Numbered from the stretch's first letter, positions 34,610-46,638 are shown. The stretch: DNA of 64,000 nt from Patella vulgata (GCF_932274485.2 NC_065885.2:42793062-42857061); one strand, 5' to 3'. A program made the numbers and translations. The notes: generated from the letters alone by a model not told the origin.

Positions 34610-35990
34610 TTCGTACCATAGTCGGACTGCAGTTATTTATATATTTGATCTTTTTTGTGGGTTTAATTTGTTTACAAATTATTGTGCGTACCACTGAACT
34701 ATAAGTGCTCGTTTCTTAAATTGATCACACGCAGTACCGTCATTTCTCGATATCATAACCAACCCCAATTTGATTATCCGATATATTCTAATCGCCATTG
34801 TTATCAGATTAACCAATCTGTTTTCGAAGCAGCCATTATATTGTAATCATATTTTCCTACAAAACAGCTTTTCGCCGATTTACATGACGTCTTCCTGATA
34901 TATTCGCATTAGGGTATGTTTGGTTCCCTTCTTTCAACAGCTTAGATGACCCTTCTTGGACAATTAGTCAAACGTAAAGAAATCTAACTCTCGGTCCCGC
35001 ATCTGTTGCATGTATAAATCGAAAGCACAGACTAGGCACGGCTCCATGTGTCGCCTAGCTTGTTCTATTCTAAAAGCATGCAATCGCCTTTGGAAATCAC
35101 TTTGGTGTCTTTTTTTTTATTTCGGTTGCTTTATTTGAAATAAGTCATAGTAATTTGTGATTTTGTTTTTACTGCCAATTCTGCTTAATTGTGTGCGCTT
35201 TGAAATCTAAAAACTTAACATAAAACAAATCATGGATACAGGTTTAGAATAGGGTTATAGCCTGATCTATTTGTTAAAGGCCTGTTAATACAGTATGAAC
35301 AATATGTAATATTAAATATGTGTCCATATATACCAAAAATAAATCACATAAAACAGATGAATAATACAACGTATATTTGAAACAGAAAGTCTTCAAGTAT
35401 ATGCGTAAATATGTTTCCCTTTTGTCTAAATCCCATTTATAACTGTTTGACTTCCCTTTGCAGAGCAAAGACTTGTTATTTTGAATGATACCGAGAAATC
35501 ACTTAAATCTGTTACAATCAGAGAAAATATTATAAACATAAAGGGGGCGTGGGGCATTAACAGTGTGATAACTCATAAAAAAAAAATAATGATGCACACC
35601 AAAGTTTTTGCATAAAGAGATGGGTTGTCATGTATTTCAGTAAATTTCACTATATTTGTTATGTATTCTATTCACATCGATATGTAAAATTGCGTGAAAG
35701 AATTAGGCCACTACCTTTATAGGAATCTATTTATATAATTAGGCAATAATAATTTATTGCTGCAGTTATATCACTAGGGACCGGGTATCATTCAGATTTG
35801 ATGAAAAAAGGAAAGAAAATGAGCTTACCATCTATAATCTAATACACATATTCAGTTAATAGATTGCCATGCAGAAAGTGTTAAATACCATCAAGATTCA
35901 TCAAAAACCGCCCAGTTTGTGCTACTGTTTAGTTTAAGAAACACCATTTAGTTTTGACATCGGTCATCTAGTTTATGACAATTTAGTTTA
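34610..35990 (+). mobile_element. Left remnant of a third CACTA-type element
   Basis: 34,610-34,870 (CGTACCATAGTCGGACTGCA, then ATTTGATTATCCGATATATT) is the inverted counterpart of 47,400-47,627, which belongs to the right arm of an element ending CAGTG at 48,117. 35,541-35,556 holds GGGGGCGTGGGGCATTAA, similar to the central landmark of copies 1 and 2. No left terminus is seen; family D DNA abuts it at ~34,610. No coding recognised. Confidence 0.6.
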
Positions 35991-36179
35991 GTTTTGATTC
36001 GTTCGTTCGTTCTTGGTGTTTAACGTCTGCTTCCACATAAGTGATATCGCAGACAAGACATAGGAGAGCCGAAGCTGATTCCTGTTTTTTAGAATATGAT
36101 TTTGCAATCTTTCCATTTGGCCTTAGGCCATGGATTTGGTTTAGTGGGAAGATCTTCTGGATTGGTAGATGTCATCGTT

Positions 36180-36570
36180 TTAGTGTTTAGGTGCCAGGCC
36201 CGTCTTATCGTGGCCTCCCCTTACTCCACTATCCCACTCTCTGGGTTTGGTATCAGTTTTATTTGCGGAATAGTGTTTAGGTGCCGAGTTCGTCTGACCG
36301 TAACTCCCCCTTACTCCACTATCCTGCTAGTTTGGTAGATGTCATCTTTGTGGGGTTTGTCTTTAGGTGCCAGGCCGGTCTTATCGTGACCTCCCCTTAC
36401 TCCACTATCCCACTCTGTAGGTTTGGTGTCTGTTTTTGGTGGAATAGTGTTTAGATGCCGAGTCCGTCTGATCGTGACTCCCCCTTACTCCACTATCCTG
36501 CCAGTTTGGTATAAATCCCCTATGTAGTTTAGTGTTTAGATGCCGGACCCGTCTAACCGTGACCCCCTCT
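36180..36570 (-). repeat. ~87 bp tandem repeats in the LINE 3' UTR
   Basis: Five units (near 36,187, 36,282, 36,365, 36,452 and 36,537) share TTTAGGTGCCRGGCCCGTCT-like and CTTACTCCACTATCC. Spacing is 83-95 bp. Confidence 0.8.
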
Positions 36571-36989
36571 TACTTCACTATTCTACTCAGTCCAACTGTG
36601 TCCATTAGGGCGTGGATTTGTTCGAAGATTTGCAGTTTCAGATCTGGTCTCGGGAAGAGTAGGCTCTTAGTGTTGAATGGTATGTTGTTGGTCTCCATTG
36701 TTCTCACTAGTTCCCTTCTCTCCTCCTCGTATACCTCGCAGTCTACCAGGACACGGTTGGTGGTACATTCTTCTCCGCACTCACAGATGATGACTTGGTG
36801 TTTGTAGTCTCGCAGCCGCTCTTTCACCCTTAGCTTCGATATAAGTCTACAAATATCTCTTCTAGGGTGATTGAGTGTTGTCTTTGTGTAGATCTTGTCA
36901 TCCAGCCGGAATCTGTATGTGTCAAGTTCAACGAGATTTAATTCCCAGATTGAATTGACGTGTCTTTTGACCATACTGTAGATTTCCAT
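36570..36989 (-). pseudogene. LINE ORF2 C-terminal segment with Cys/His motif
   Basis: Reads TYRFRLDDKIYTKTTLNHPRR, then ICECGEECTTNRVLVDCEVY. The C-x-C-x3-C...C pattern resembles the post-RNase H or post-RT zinc-finger-like tail of LINEs, although the usual His position reads Val-Leu-Val here. It lies directly after the RNase H segment, in another frame, so a frameshift near 36,995 separates them. Confidence 0.65.
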
Positions 36990-37000
36990 GGTGCTGTAGT

Positions 37001-37825
37001 CTATGGTGCGGAGTGGTGCTGTGTCCTGGGGCCCTCTTTGGCGAGTCGATCTGCCTCCTCGTTTCCTCTAATGTTGACATGTGATGGAATCCACACGAGT
37101 TCTACTTTGCTTCCCTTCTCTAAAACCCTCTGGTACAGCTGCCTGATTTCCAAAATGACTTCTGGTCTTGAGTCCGAGTTGTCATTTTGGATTGAAATCA
37201 GACTGCTCAGAGAATCGCTTGGAATGACGAACTTACTAGTCTTTTGATGGGAAATCCATGATATAGCGTCACGAATGGCCACAAGCTCTGCAGTGTACAC
37301 CGAACAGTTATTGGGCAGTTTCCTGCTTATTCCCTGTTCCCCGTTTGGCAGGTATATTCCAAACGAGCTGGTGCCCCTTTCAGGATTGCGTGAGCCATCC
37401 GTGTACACATGGTCCCAGTCATCAGACGGCCAGTTGTCTTCCAGGTGTTCTAGAGAGAAAGCACGTGCAGCAGTGGGGTTGTTTTTCTTGTCGGTTTTCT
37501 GTAGTAGTTCTAGATTAACCGGCGGTATAGGAAGCGTCCAAGGGGCGATCACTGGGGGGTCGTGTTCATTTATCACGAGCTCCCCCAGTCGCAGTTCCTT
37601 GATTGTTTCCCTGATACCCTGGCCGAAGCTTTTCTTTCTAGGATCTCTCACATATCTTGTATTTTTTAGACTGACAAAGGTTGGGGATCTTTTGCCCAGT
37701 TGCGAGATCTTAGCCCAGTACCTTGTCGCTAGTTCTTTTCTTCTTAGGGATAGGGGCAACTCCCCGACTTCCTGCAGTAGTGCCTCTCTCTCCCAGTCCC
37801 TTGCCCTATGCCAGTCGCAATACAC
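37001..37825 (-). pseudogene. LINE ORF2 RNase H domain
   Basis: RNase H removes the RNA strand of the RNA-DNA hybrid. The motifs appear in order: HVYTDGSRNPERG (first Asp), VYTAELVAIRDAISW (Glu), FVIPSDSLSSLISIQ (Asp), VWIPSHVNIRGNEEADRLAK (final His/Asp region). All catalytic positions are present. The domain is in one open frame of 274 codons whose N-terminal part is the RT-RNase H connection. Confidence 0.85.
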
Positions 37826-38087
37826 AGAGCTTTGTATTGGATGGTGTCAAGCTTCCTTAAGAGTAATGGTGCGCAGTTCATGAAGGCCAGAGAGCCGTAG
37901 TCTAATACAGATCGTATTAGAGCACGAAACACCATCATTAGTGTGACTCTGTTGGCCCCCCAAGTGCTGCCCGTTATTTTCCTCATTAAGTTTAGGATTT
38001 TTGGTGCATCTATCTACAGTCTCGTCGATGTGCGGTTTCCAGGTCAGCCTTCGGTCAAAGATTATGCCAAGGAACTTGGTTTGGTCT

Positions 38088-40290
38088 TTAAACTCGATGG
38101 TTTTCCCATTCATACACAGTCATTCTGCTTATCCCTCTATCCCTGCTTACAAGCATGCCGACTGTTTTCTTCTCCGAGACTTTGAATCCCCAATCGTTTG
38201 CCCATGCCATGAATTTGTCTAAGGCCTTCTGCATTTTCTTTTGTAGTTCACAGAAGTTCCTCCCTTTCCTCCATATGGTACTGTCATCAGCAAATTTAGC
38301 TAACTCAGTTTTGGCGTCGAGGTAGGACGATTTATGTATGTCGTTGATCATGATATTGAAGAGAGTGGGACTGATAACCGATCCCTGAGGCGTGCCATTT
38401 TCTAATGTTTGCACGGCACTCAGGAATCTGCCAACATTCACCTGTATCTTTCTATCGCTCAGAAAGCTTTTGATCCACCGAAACATTATACCCGTTATAC
38501 CAATACGTCCTAACTTGAAGAGCAGCCCGTCTAGCCCGACTAAATTAAAAGCCTTAGTTAAATCTACGAACACGACACATAACAGGTTCCCAGAGAGGAG
38601 TGCCTGCGACATGACTTGCTGTAGTCTCACCAAGTGGTCCGTTCCTGAACCCGCTTTGATTTTCGTCGATCAGTCGGTTGCTCTCCAGATAGAACTGTAG
38701 TCGTATGTTAACCATTGTTTCCAAGGTTTTGCACAGTGTGGATGTCAAACTTACTGGTCGATGGGACTCTGCCTTTGTTCTCTCTTTACCTGGTTTTGGA
38801 AGAGGGATGACGTTGGCTTTCCGCCATTCTTTAGGTACCTCTCCTGCCAGCCAGGATGTGTTGAAGAAGTTTAGTGGTATCCTTTTGGCATTTCTAGGCA
38901 GATGTTTGAGCATCGAGTACTTTACTTTGTCCTCACCAGCCGCACTATCCTTCTTGAGGGAAAGAGCCTTATATAACTCCTCCTCAGAGAAGGGTAGATT
39001 GATTGGTTTAGCCCCTCCATTAGGTTCAATTTCTAATGAAGGGTGCTGTGAGTAAAAGATTTCCTTTCTCTTCAGGAACTCTTGTGATTGGTTTTCGTCC
39101 CTGCTTGCGTCAGCGAACGCTTTTGCAAGTAGATCTGCCTTTACATTGCCGTTGGTAATGTACTCATCTCCATTCTTTAGGTTTGGTATGTTGAATGATC
39201 TGCGCTTCCTGCTCATGGCGTTCAGCTTCTTCCAGACGGCACCGGTTTGCGTGTTTTGATTCAACGCATTACAGAATGTCATCCAGTGTCCGCTTTGTGC
39301 CTTCCGGATGGTGTCTCTTGCGGCGTATTTCAACTTCAGGTAGTTTTGGTGATTGACTTCATTGTAGTGGCGTTTCCGTAGGCGTAGTGCCTTCTTTCTT
39401 TCGTTAACCGCCATCTGACATTCTGGTGACCACCAAGGTTTTCTAATCCTTGATTGCCCTCCAGAAGTCTTGGGAATGGAGTCGTCTGCGGCACCTATAA
39501 TAGCACTCGTGATGTTGGCTGCGTACACGTCGATGTCGGCATCGATGATGTCTTCTTCTTTCCACCCAAGGCAGACTCTTTTATTTTCCAATTGGGTTTC
39601 CCTGGTTGTTTCACATTGGATGCAGAGTTCTATCAGTAGATGGTCGCTGCCAAGTGTTTCATCTTCGTGTACTTGCCAGTCGCAGCGGTTTGCCATACCA
39701 AGCGTACAGAGCGTGAGATCTAGATGTGAAGGTGGGGCATTTCCTCCAACAAAAGTAGGGCTCTCGTCGTTCAGTACGCATAGGTCGTTCTCTTCTATTA
39801 TTGAGCATAGGCTAATCCCCCGACAGTCATTCCTCGGTGACCCCCACAGGACGTGTTTTGCGTTGAAATCCCCGCAAAACACAAATTCGCCCTGCAGAAG
39901 CTGGTCGAGAAGTGACTGGAAGTCAACTGGTTTTCTCGTGACATCTGGGGGTACATAGACATTCACTATTGTCAATTTTGTATTATTGCTCAATGTGATG
40001 GCTATGCCCATTGCTTTTAGAGGGTCCTCTACGTCCAGCGAAACAGAAATATAATTTAAGTTATCACTGACGTAGATGGCAAGACCACCGCCATGTGCCG
40101 TGCTGCCCGATCTGTCCCTTCTCTGACAAGTGTATCCGGGCAAGTAGATGTCGTTTTTGGTTGGTAGTAGCTTGGTTTCTTGGAGGCATATTACATCTTT
40201 GGGGTTGCGGGTGATGTATTTTCTCAGCTCAGCACATCTGGGGGCCAGTCCATTAACGTTTAGTTGTAGAACTTTTACCTGGCCCGCCAT
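38088..40290 (-). pseudogene. LINE ORF2 endonuclease and reverse transcriptase
   Basis: Begins MAGQVKVLQLNVNGLAPRC at 40,290. Endonuclease motifs: CLQETKL (Glu), VNVYVPP, FCGDFNAKHVLWGS, SHLDLTLCTL and GSDHLLIEL, all present. The linker has KPWWSPECQ. RT starts near 39,000 with DSAAGEDKVKYSMLKHLP, then NVIPLPKPGK and HRPVSLTST. A frameshift near 38,620 leads to VVFVDLTKAFNLVG (motif A; Asn replaces the usual second Asp, while the catalytic first Asp is kept), GTPQGSVISPTLFNIMIND (motif B) and FADDS (motif C). Further frameshifts near 38,100 and 37,950 lead to the thumb pieces (KFLGIIFDRRLTWKPHI, VLDYGSLAF). Broken but complete in domain order. Confidence 0.9.
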
Positions 40291-40331
40291 GATGACTGTC
40301 CGGATGGATGCCTCTCTGTCTTGTCTATTTA

Positions 40332-41246
40332 TTGGTCAATTGGCGTTTCACATTCCATAGGAGGTACCTCATTAGTGTTAGTCTTTGGTGTTAAAACCGG
40401 CAAGCAAATGGGCATATCGCCAGTGCTGTAGTGACGAACATGAGATATCCTTCTACGGAGTGCGAGGTTTGCCGTTTGATCGCCTTTTGTGGTTTCTTCG
40501 TTGTCGTCTTCTTCTCTTGATCTTTTTTTTACCGTGTTGATTGAATTAATCATGACACACAGGACATCGGGGTTGACCATGTGTGTCCTTATTTTGCCGA
40601 GTAGGTTTGTCATCTTGGTAGTTTGGTCCTCATTGGACACGGCCACCCGGAGGAACTCGATCATGAAGTTCATGAAGCCACTTTCCGTTATAAATTTAGG
40701 AATGAAGTGTGATTCATGAACATTCGTTTTCGGTTCCTCTTCCTTCTTGGATTTGGTCTTGTTCTTTGGTGTTGGTTTGTCTTTTTGGTTGGGTGCCGTG
40801 GTGGGTTTTTTCGGCGTTGTTTAGGATGTCGATGGAATCGGCCCCGGAATTGGTTTTGCAACCGGAGCCCTATTCCTGACATCTTTTGTCTTCCCTTCCT
40901 TCTTTTTCAGCATCAATGAGGCTTCATTGAAACTTACTTTCTCTTTTACCTGGATATTTAGAGTTTCCTTGGTGTTCTGGATTTTCGGGCATTCGGGAGA
41001 GTTCGCTGCGTGACCGCCTTTACAGTTCGAACATTTTTTTGAATGTCCGCCCTGCAGTCGGTCGCCGCATGACTCCCCCCACACTGGGCGCACACAGTCT
41101 TTCCTTTGCAGTCTTTCCTGTGTGCCCCAGCTTCTGACAGTTGGCGCACTGCCTTAACCTCTGTACATAGGGGTGAGTACGTCGGTTGAGGTAGACGATT
41201 TTAAGTGCCTCGGGCGCTGTACCTTTCTTGAAGGTTAGGGCGACGC
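40332..41246 (-). pseudogene. LINE ORF1 (nucleic-acid-binding), 5'-truncated
   Basis: ORF1 proteins coat the element RNA. Reading from the truncated start near 41,246, VALTFKKGTAPEALKIVYLN leads into CCHC-type knuckles: CANCQKLGHTGK, CAQCGGSHAATDC and CSNCKGGHAANSPEC. The C-terminal tail is basic and ends LTPKTNTNEVPPMECETPI before a stop at ~40,329. Frame changes separate the knuckle region from the tail. The start and upstream part are missing at the junction with SINE-like sequence at 41,247. Confidence 0.8.
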
Positions 41247-41308
41247 TTCCCGAAATGACCTAGTTTGTGTCGAGTGGACGTTAAACCCCATTTCTCTCTC
41301 TCTCTATA
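41247..41308 (+). mobile_element. SINE1 tail fragment abutting the LINE 5' end
   Basis: CCCGAAATGACCTAGTTTGT, then GTGGACGTTAAACCCC and (TC)n: the last ~60 bases of SINE1, 5'-truncated exactly where the LINE ORF1 is truncated. The two are head-to-head. No target duplication is visible. Confidence 0.85.
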
Positions 41309-41341
41309 TTGAGTTCCACGTTATGAATTTTTTAAAAAGAA

Positions 41342-41345
41342 ACTA

Positions 41346-41378
<33 letters not shown>

Positions 41379-41715
41379 TCTTAATAAAACTTTATTCAGT
41401 AATTAGATCATATAGACCCATAGATACAAAGATGATACACTGACACATATTCAAGACAACCATATTTACATTTATGTAGGTTTCAAAGGAAAAGGTAATA
41501 TAATGATAAATTTATGTCGACTTACATTGATATGAATTATGTAGGCCTTATTGCGTTGTTGCTTTGTGAGAATGCTTTGTACAAATCAATTGTTACTAGG
41601 GCACAAATTTGAAAAATTAGCCTATTAGTAAAGTTGTGAAATTTCATTGGAATATGTACATCTTAGATCATTCAAATATTTACATTGAAGTACAAAATCC
41701 TCTTCTTCTGTAATA

Positions 41716-41720
<5 letters not shown>
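41342..41720 (-). mobile_element. 3' end of an unclassified poly(A) retrotransposon
   Basis: A ~28-base T-run at 41,346-41,374, i.e. a poly(A) tail on the minus strand, preceded there by AATAAAGTTTTATTAAGAAT. The ~345 bp body has no recognisable coding. It is probably a 5'-truncated non-LTR insertion. Confidence 0.55.
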
Positions 41721-41753
<33 letters not shown>

Positions 41754-42810
41754 ATAGTTTATTTATAAAATTCATATAATTACATTCAGTTATGCATAAT
41801 TATATTAACAATGCAATAAATAATTTATAATTTAATACAGTAGAATTATTTATTTATTTACAATTGTTATATACAAAGTCAATATGAGATGATATATACA
41901 AACGGTAATATAATACAAAATACAATTAAAGTTCCTATATTATAGCTACTTTCTTATATACAGCTAAAAATATATTTGAAGTCTGTAGTGGAAAAGCGTC
42001 TGGTTGAAAGAGAGTGTGATGTTTCCCAGCACAAAAAGAACGTGCATAGGGAATTGTGGGATGTTATGATGGCCATGTTAATGTTAGAGGTGAGTGTTGA
42101 TTACAGTGAATGAATAGCGGTAAAACAAACGGGTAAAACTTGAGTTAGTGTTTAAATGTTTTTAATGGATTTCTATTTTACTGTTTGACATATTTCAGTG
42201 GGTGTATAGGTATTTTATTTATATGACAGAGTGAGATAGTGCCATTTCACGAAAACGAAAGATGACTAAGATGTCAAGTTGTGACAACTTAAAGTAAATA
42301 GCACGGTATGTTTAGTCATATAGTAGAGTAATTAATATGGAAGCTTCATACAGGACGATAACTTGCCTTATACAGGAGAATTCGGTAAGGCAGAGTAGGC
42401 TGAAGCTTGGTGATTTCAATTTTATTTCCTTTTGTATAATATTGGTTTATCAATTAAGCCAAAATTTTCCAGAATTTATATGGGGTAGGCCTACAGGTGT
42501 TTGGTTATTTTGTTTATTTTCGCTTGTAGGCCTACATTCTTACTAAAAATTGCAATGAGTGCTCATATACGAAAGAAATATAAGAAGATGTCTATGGTTG
42601 TAGCTACTTATTATAGTAGCAAAGTCAATATTTCATGGGTGAAGTTGCAGAGTATAAATTCAGACATGACGACACAAACCTAGGCTTAAGGAGGGTCATA
42701 AGGTAGTGAACACTTGAGCTTAAGAGAGTAATCTTTATTTTTGTTTTCTTTTTGTATAGAATTGGTATATAAGCTCTTGTGAAATATTGGTGGATAGAGG
42801 GTGTGTTCGG

Positions 42811-43497
42811 TTAGACCATATGATCGACAGGTATGTATATATCATGAATGTATTTAGATTTTATATTGTGTAGATGGATTGTATTGTTGTTGATTTTGAA
42901 TTCTTTGGTGAGATGAATGTTGTTTATATGTGTAGTAATGAAACATTTATAGAATTTTAATTTGGGGCAATTCAGAAATAAATGATAGTAAGATTCAGTT
43001 GCTCGGTTACAATAGTGGCATTTATAGTTGATAGTATATATATTTCTGTATAGCATAATATCTTTTGTTAGTACTGCATTATTGATGATTGTATACATGA
43101 AATCCTTTTCTTTTTCAGATAAGGAGGAGCATTTATAGAGGTTTGTCCAGACTTTTGAAAAGTCAACATGAGGTAATTGTTTATTTATTTTTGGTTGTGT
43201 CTGTAATAAGTCAATTAGGGACCAGTATATGTCTTTAAGTTTTGTATTGTATGTATATTTGATGGATGATTTGAGGCTATTGTAAGTTTCTTTTATATCT
43301 ATATATGATTGGGGGAGTTTTTCCGAGTGGGTATAATTATTGGATGCATATCTTGGCAGAGTATCCCTTGTAGTAAATCCTAGCCAGGGGCTGTTGTTGT
43401 CTTTGATTGCTTTTACTATAAGATGTTGTTGCATTGCCTGGATTTTTAGTCGAATGTTTGGCACTTTAAGGCCACCATTTTTATGCTCAAGGTTCAA
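42811..43497 (-). pseudogene. LINE ORF2 C-terminal domain with CCHC-like motif
   Basis: Reads EHKNGGLKVPNIRLKIQAMQ (the GGLxxPNxxxxxxAxxL motif that follows the RT in L1/Tx1 LINEs) and, near the end, CHYCNRATESYYHLFLNCPK (C-x2-C...H-x4-C). One open frame of 228 codons, ending at a stop at 42,811. Confidence 0.85.
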
Positions 43498-43556
43498 GGT
43501 GTTTCGATTAATTGTTTCACTTTTATTTTCCCAGATGAAATTGTAGATTATTTTAT

Positions 43557-44066
43557 TTATGTTTTTAATAATGAGTTTGAGGGAGGAACTATCCTAGCAA
43601 CAAACCATAGTTTGCTGAGTATATAGGTGTTTAAGATGCATACTTTTTCTTTATATGAAAGAGAGTGATTTTCCCATGTCTGGATGGTTGAATTGATTAT
43701 TTGAACAAGGGGTAGCCAGTTCTTTTCCATTTTATTTGAGCCAAACCAAATGCCTAGTAATTTTATAGCGTCTGTTTTAATATTAATATTTATATTTACA
43801 GGATAGGAGTAGTGTGATGGTTTTCCAACAGAAAGGATTTCAGTTTTATCATGGTTTAGTTTGGAGCCAGATATAGAGCCAAATGTTTTGAATTGTTCGA
43901 GGAGAGTGCTGTATGAAGAAAGTCTAGATATTATAGCAGAACAGTCATCTGCATGCTGAAATAACTTAATCTCTGAAGGGTGGTTAGGGATCCTGATGCC
44001 TTTTATGAGGATGTTTTTGTTTATGTATGAAGCAAGGGGGTTGATACACAATGAGTATAGAATCAT
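43557..44066 (-). pseudogene. LINE ORF2 reverse transcriptase, second half
   Basis: Reads LYSLCINPLASYINKN, then IKLFQHADDCSAIIS (the xxADD catalytic box) and GSISGSKLNHDKTEILSV. These are motifs C-E of the RT in L1/Tx1-type LINEs. A frame change near 43,555 separates it from the C-terminal domain downstream. The 5' side is cut at ~44,070. Confidence 0.85.
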
Positions 44067-44070
44067 GGAT

Positions 44071-45319
44071 CAACAGTAATTTCTAATACACCTTTGATGT
44101 AATTAAAATATCTATATAGCTTATGTTCATAATCCATTGAGGCGTTTGTGTCGCTGACAAATTACAGTTTTTAAATAGGATACACAACACATCGTTATTA
44201 ACTTTCAGAGTCATGACGAATTTTAAATTTTATTAAACCAAAGTTGTCACATAACAAGACAGTGAATGTATTTGGAATATTATTGTTCTGTTCTGAAATC
44301 TATAAATTTACCTTTGGTTTATAATACACATTATACAGTTACAATGGAATTGTGTGTACATTTATTGCCCCTAATAAAGTCTGGCAGCAGTTATATAACA
44401 TCTAGGTCAACGTTGTTACAAGTTGGTGATCAGCAAAGCGTATAGTTCGTGCTCTGGTGTCAGTTTGGTGATTGTAATTAGAAATGTAAATTCTACTGTG
44501 TGAATTGGTAATTCCTTTTAATAATTTAACAAATCCAAGGAGAAGAACAGCCAACCAACAAATAATCTGTTAATATTATTTGAAAGACTTTAAATTTTCC
44601 AATAAGAGATTTTTTCAAATTTTTTTGGGGGAATAAGCTATAGAAAAATATCATCATAGTCCTATGATTTAGCATTAGTCCACGTACGCCGTGATAATGT
44701 CGGCATAGTAGCACAAGCATTTCTCCTTTTCAATGTCATCACGTGTTTTTTGGCCTTATATTTCTTTGAATAATTTGAATAACAACTTGATAACGTTTCA
44801 CGGTCTTTGTCATGCCCAGTCTTAAATTCCACTCATTGACTATGTTTCTTTTAAAACCCCATAAAATTCCACAAACTATCATTATTGGAGAAAAGCTATA
44901 TGCGTATAACAGCGAATGTCTTGGCTAATACCAATTGCCAATTCAATGAAAAATATAGCACACAATTGATACGTTGCGATTTAATTAAAACATTTAATTA
45001 TGAACCCATATAAACATCAATATGTGACAACAAATAATGGTATTGCTTATACTCCTTATCTTGTCTAGTTCATTTCTTTGTTTGAACATTTCTCTGATTA
45101 CAACATAATATAATGACTTGACAGTTTTTTCGTTTCAGATACTAACCGAAATTTCCTATGAGAAAAAAATGAAATGTATATAATATATACATATTATGTA
45201 AATAGAATATCAAGCTTTATTTAAATGAGATGCTCGAAAAGTGAACCACACATTTATCCATTGCAATAAGATCAAAATTGAATATACCACAGTAATCACT
45301 CAAATTACAAAATTGTCCT
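44071..45319. other. No gene recognised
   Basis: AT-rich DNA without repeats or motifs that I can place. It may belong to the interior of the third CACTA-type element. Confidence 0.4.
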
Positions 45320-46638
45320 TTTTATACCCCACATTGAAATGTGGTCGTATATTGTCGTCGCCCCCGTCCGTCCGTCGGTCGGTCCGGCGTCCACAATTGC
45401 TTGTGGACGCTCTTGAGGCTAAAGTTAATATCCGATTGACTTCAAATTTATACACAGTGTTTAAGGTCATGAGACGAAGAAGCCTATTGATTTTCAGCGA
45501 TTTCCGATAATTACTGCCAGAGTTATGGCCCTTGATCGCTTCAAAAAATCTTGTGGACGCTCTAGAGGTCAGAGTTAATATCCGATTGACTTTAAATTTA
45601 TACACAGTGTTTAAGGTCATGAGACAAAGAAGCCTATTGATTTTCAGCGATTTCCGATAATTACTGCCGGAGTTATGGCCCTTTATCACTTTGAAAAATC
45701 TTGTGGACGCTCTAGAGGCTAAAGTTAATATCTGATTGAGTTTAAATTTATACACAGTGTTTAAGGTCATGAGACGAAGAAGTTTATTCATTTTCAGCGA
45801 TTTTCGATAATTACTGCCAGAGTTATGGCCCTTGATCACTTTGAAAAAATCTTGTAAAGGCTCTAGAGGCTAAAGTTAATATCCCATTGACTTTAAATTT
45901 ATACACAGTGTTTAAGGTCATTAGACGAAGCAGCCTATTGATTTTCAGCGATTTCCAATAATTACTGCCAGAGTTATGGCCCTTGATCACTTTGAAAAAT
46001 CTTGTGGACACTCTAGAGGCTAAAGTTAATATCCGATTGAGTTTAAATTTATACACAGTGTTAAAGGTCATGAGACGAAGATTTTTGATAATTACTGCCA
46101 GAGTTATGGCCCTTGATCACTTCAAAAAATCTTGTAAATGCTCTAGAGGCTAAAGTTAATATCCGATTGACTTTAAATTTATACACAGCGTTTGGGGTCA
46201 TGAGACGAAGAATCATATTGATTTTCAACGATTTCCGATAATTACTGCCAAAGTTATGGCCCTTGATCTTTTTAAAAAACATTGTGACCCTCTAGAAGCT
46301 AAAGTTATCATCCGATTGACTTCAGATTCATACACAGAGTTTAAGGTCTTGAGACAAACAAGTATATTGATTTGCAATGAATTTTTATGACTTGAACAGC
46401 TAAATCCATGATGTTAAAAGTTTCCTTTACTAAACGTTAGCATGGGGCAAAACTTTATAAAAACCAAACCAATTCTAATGGTTTTCTGATAATTACTTAA
46501 TGAGTTGTTACTCTTAATCAGATTTTAATGTATTATAAATGTTTCATTACCGAAAAAGTAAAAATATGTGACAATTCTTGTTGACTGCCCGGACGATTTA
46601 GCTGCTGTGGGCGTATGTTTCGTTGCCTGGAAACCTAT
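45320..46638 (+). mobile_element. Helentron-like element, family A, copy A3
   Basis: The head TTTTTATACCCCACATTG pairs with AATGTGGTCGTATA. A GTCCGTCCGTCGGTCGGTCC tract follows, then seven ~150 bp units (near 45,410, 45,560, 45,710, 45,859, 46,009, 46,139 and 46,289) with AAAGTTAATATCCGATTGA, AAGGTCATGAGACGAAGAAG and GTTATGGCCCTTGATCACTT. The tail is GCTGTGGGCGTATGTTTCG and GTTGCCTGGAAACC. It is the best-preserved family A copy: neighbouring units are very alike. The 179-codon minus frame in it is repeat-generated. Confidence 0.9.

Larger units (their letters stand above)
35998..41246 (-). mobile_element. I-group LINE (Nimb/I/Ingi-like) with RNase H, 5'-truncated
   Basis: A two-ORF non-LTR retrotransposon on the minus strand: ORF1 with CCHC knuckles (40,332-41,246, start missing) and ORF2 with AP-endonuclease, reverse transcriptase, RNase H and a C-terminal Cys/His segment (36,570-40,290). 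A 3' UTR of ~570 bp carries tandem repeats, and the 3' end reads GCAGACGTTAAACACCAAGA then (ACGA)n. An RNase H domain after the RT is typical of the I, Nimb and Ingi clades. The two ORFs are ~38 bases apart. ORF2 is broken by at least three frameshifts, so the copy is inactive but young-looking. Its base composition is clearly GC-richer than the surroundings. Confidence 0.9.
41721..44070 (-). mobile_element. 5'-truncated LINE, Tx1/L1-like, with poly(A) tail
   Basis: The minus strand ends in a ~29-base poly(A) (T-run 41,721-41,749). About 1.06 kb of 3' UTR precedes it. The coding part 42,811-44,066 is the RT second half and C-terminal domain. The 5' end lies at ~44,070, in the RT, so more than half of ORF2 and all of ORF1 are missing, as usual for target-primed insertions that stop early. 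Confidence 0.8.

Noticed and set aside
37275-37883. 202-codon + strand frame
   Set aside because: Antisense shadow of the LINE RNase H and connection region on the minus strand.
45300-46282. 179- and 82-codon minus frames reading IKGHNSGSNYRKSLKINRLL repeatedly
   Set aside because: Generated by the ~150 bp (divisible by three) family A units; apparent protein repeats are an effect of unit length.
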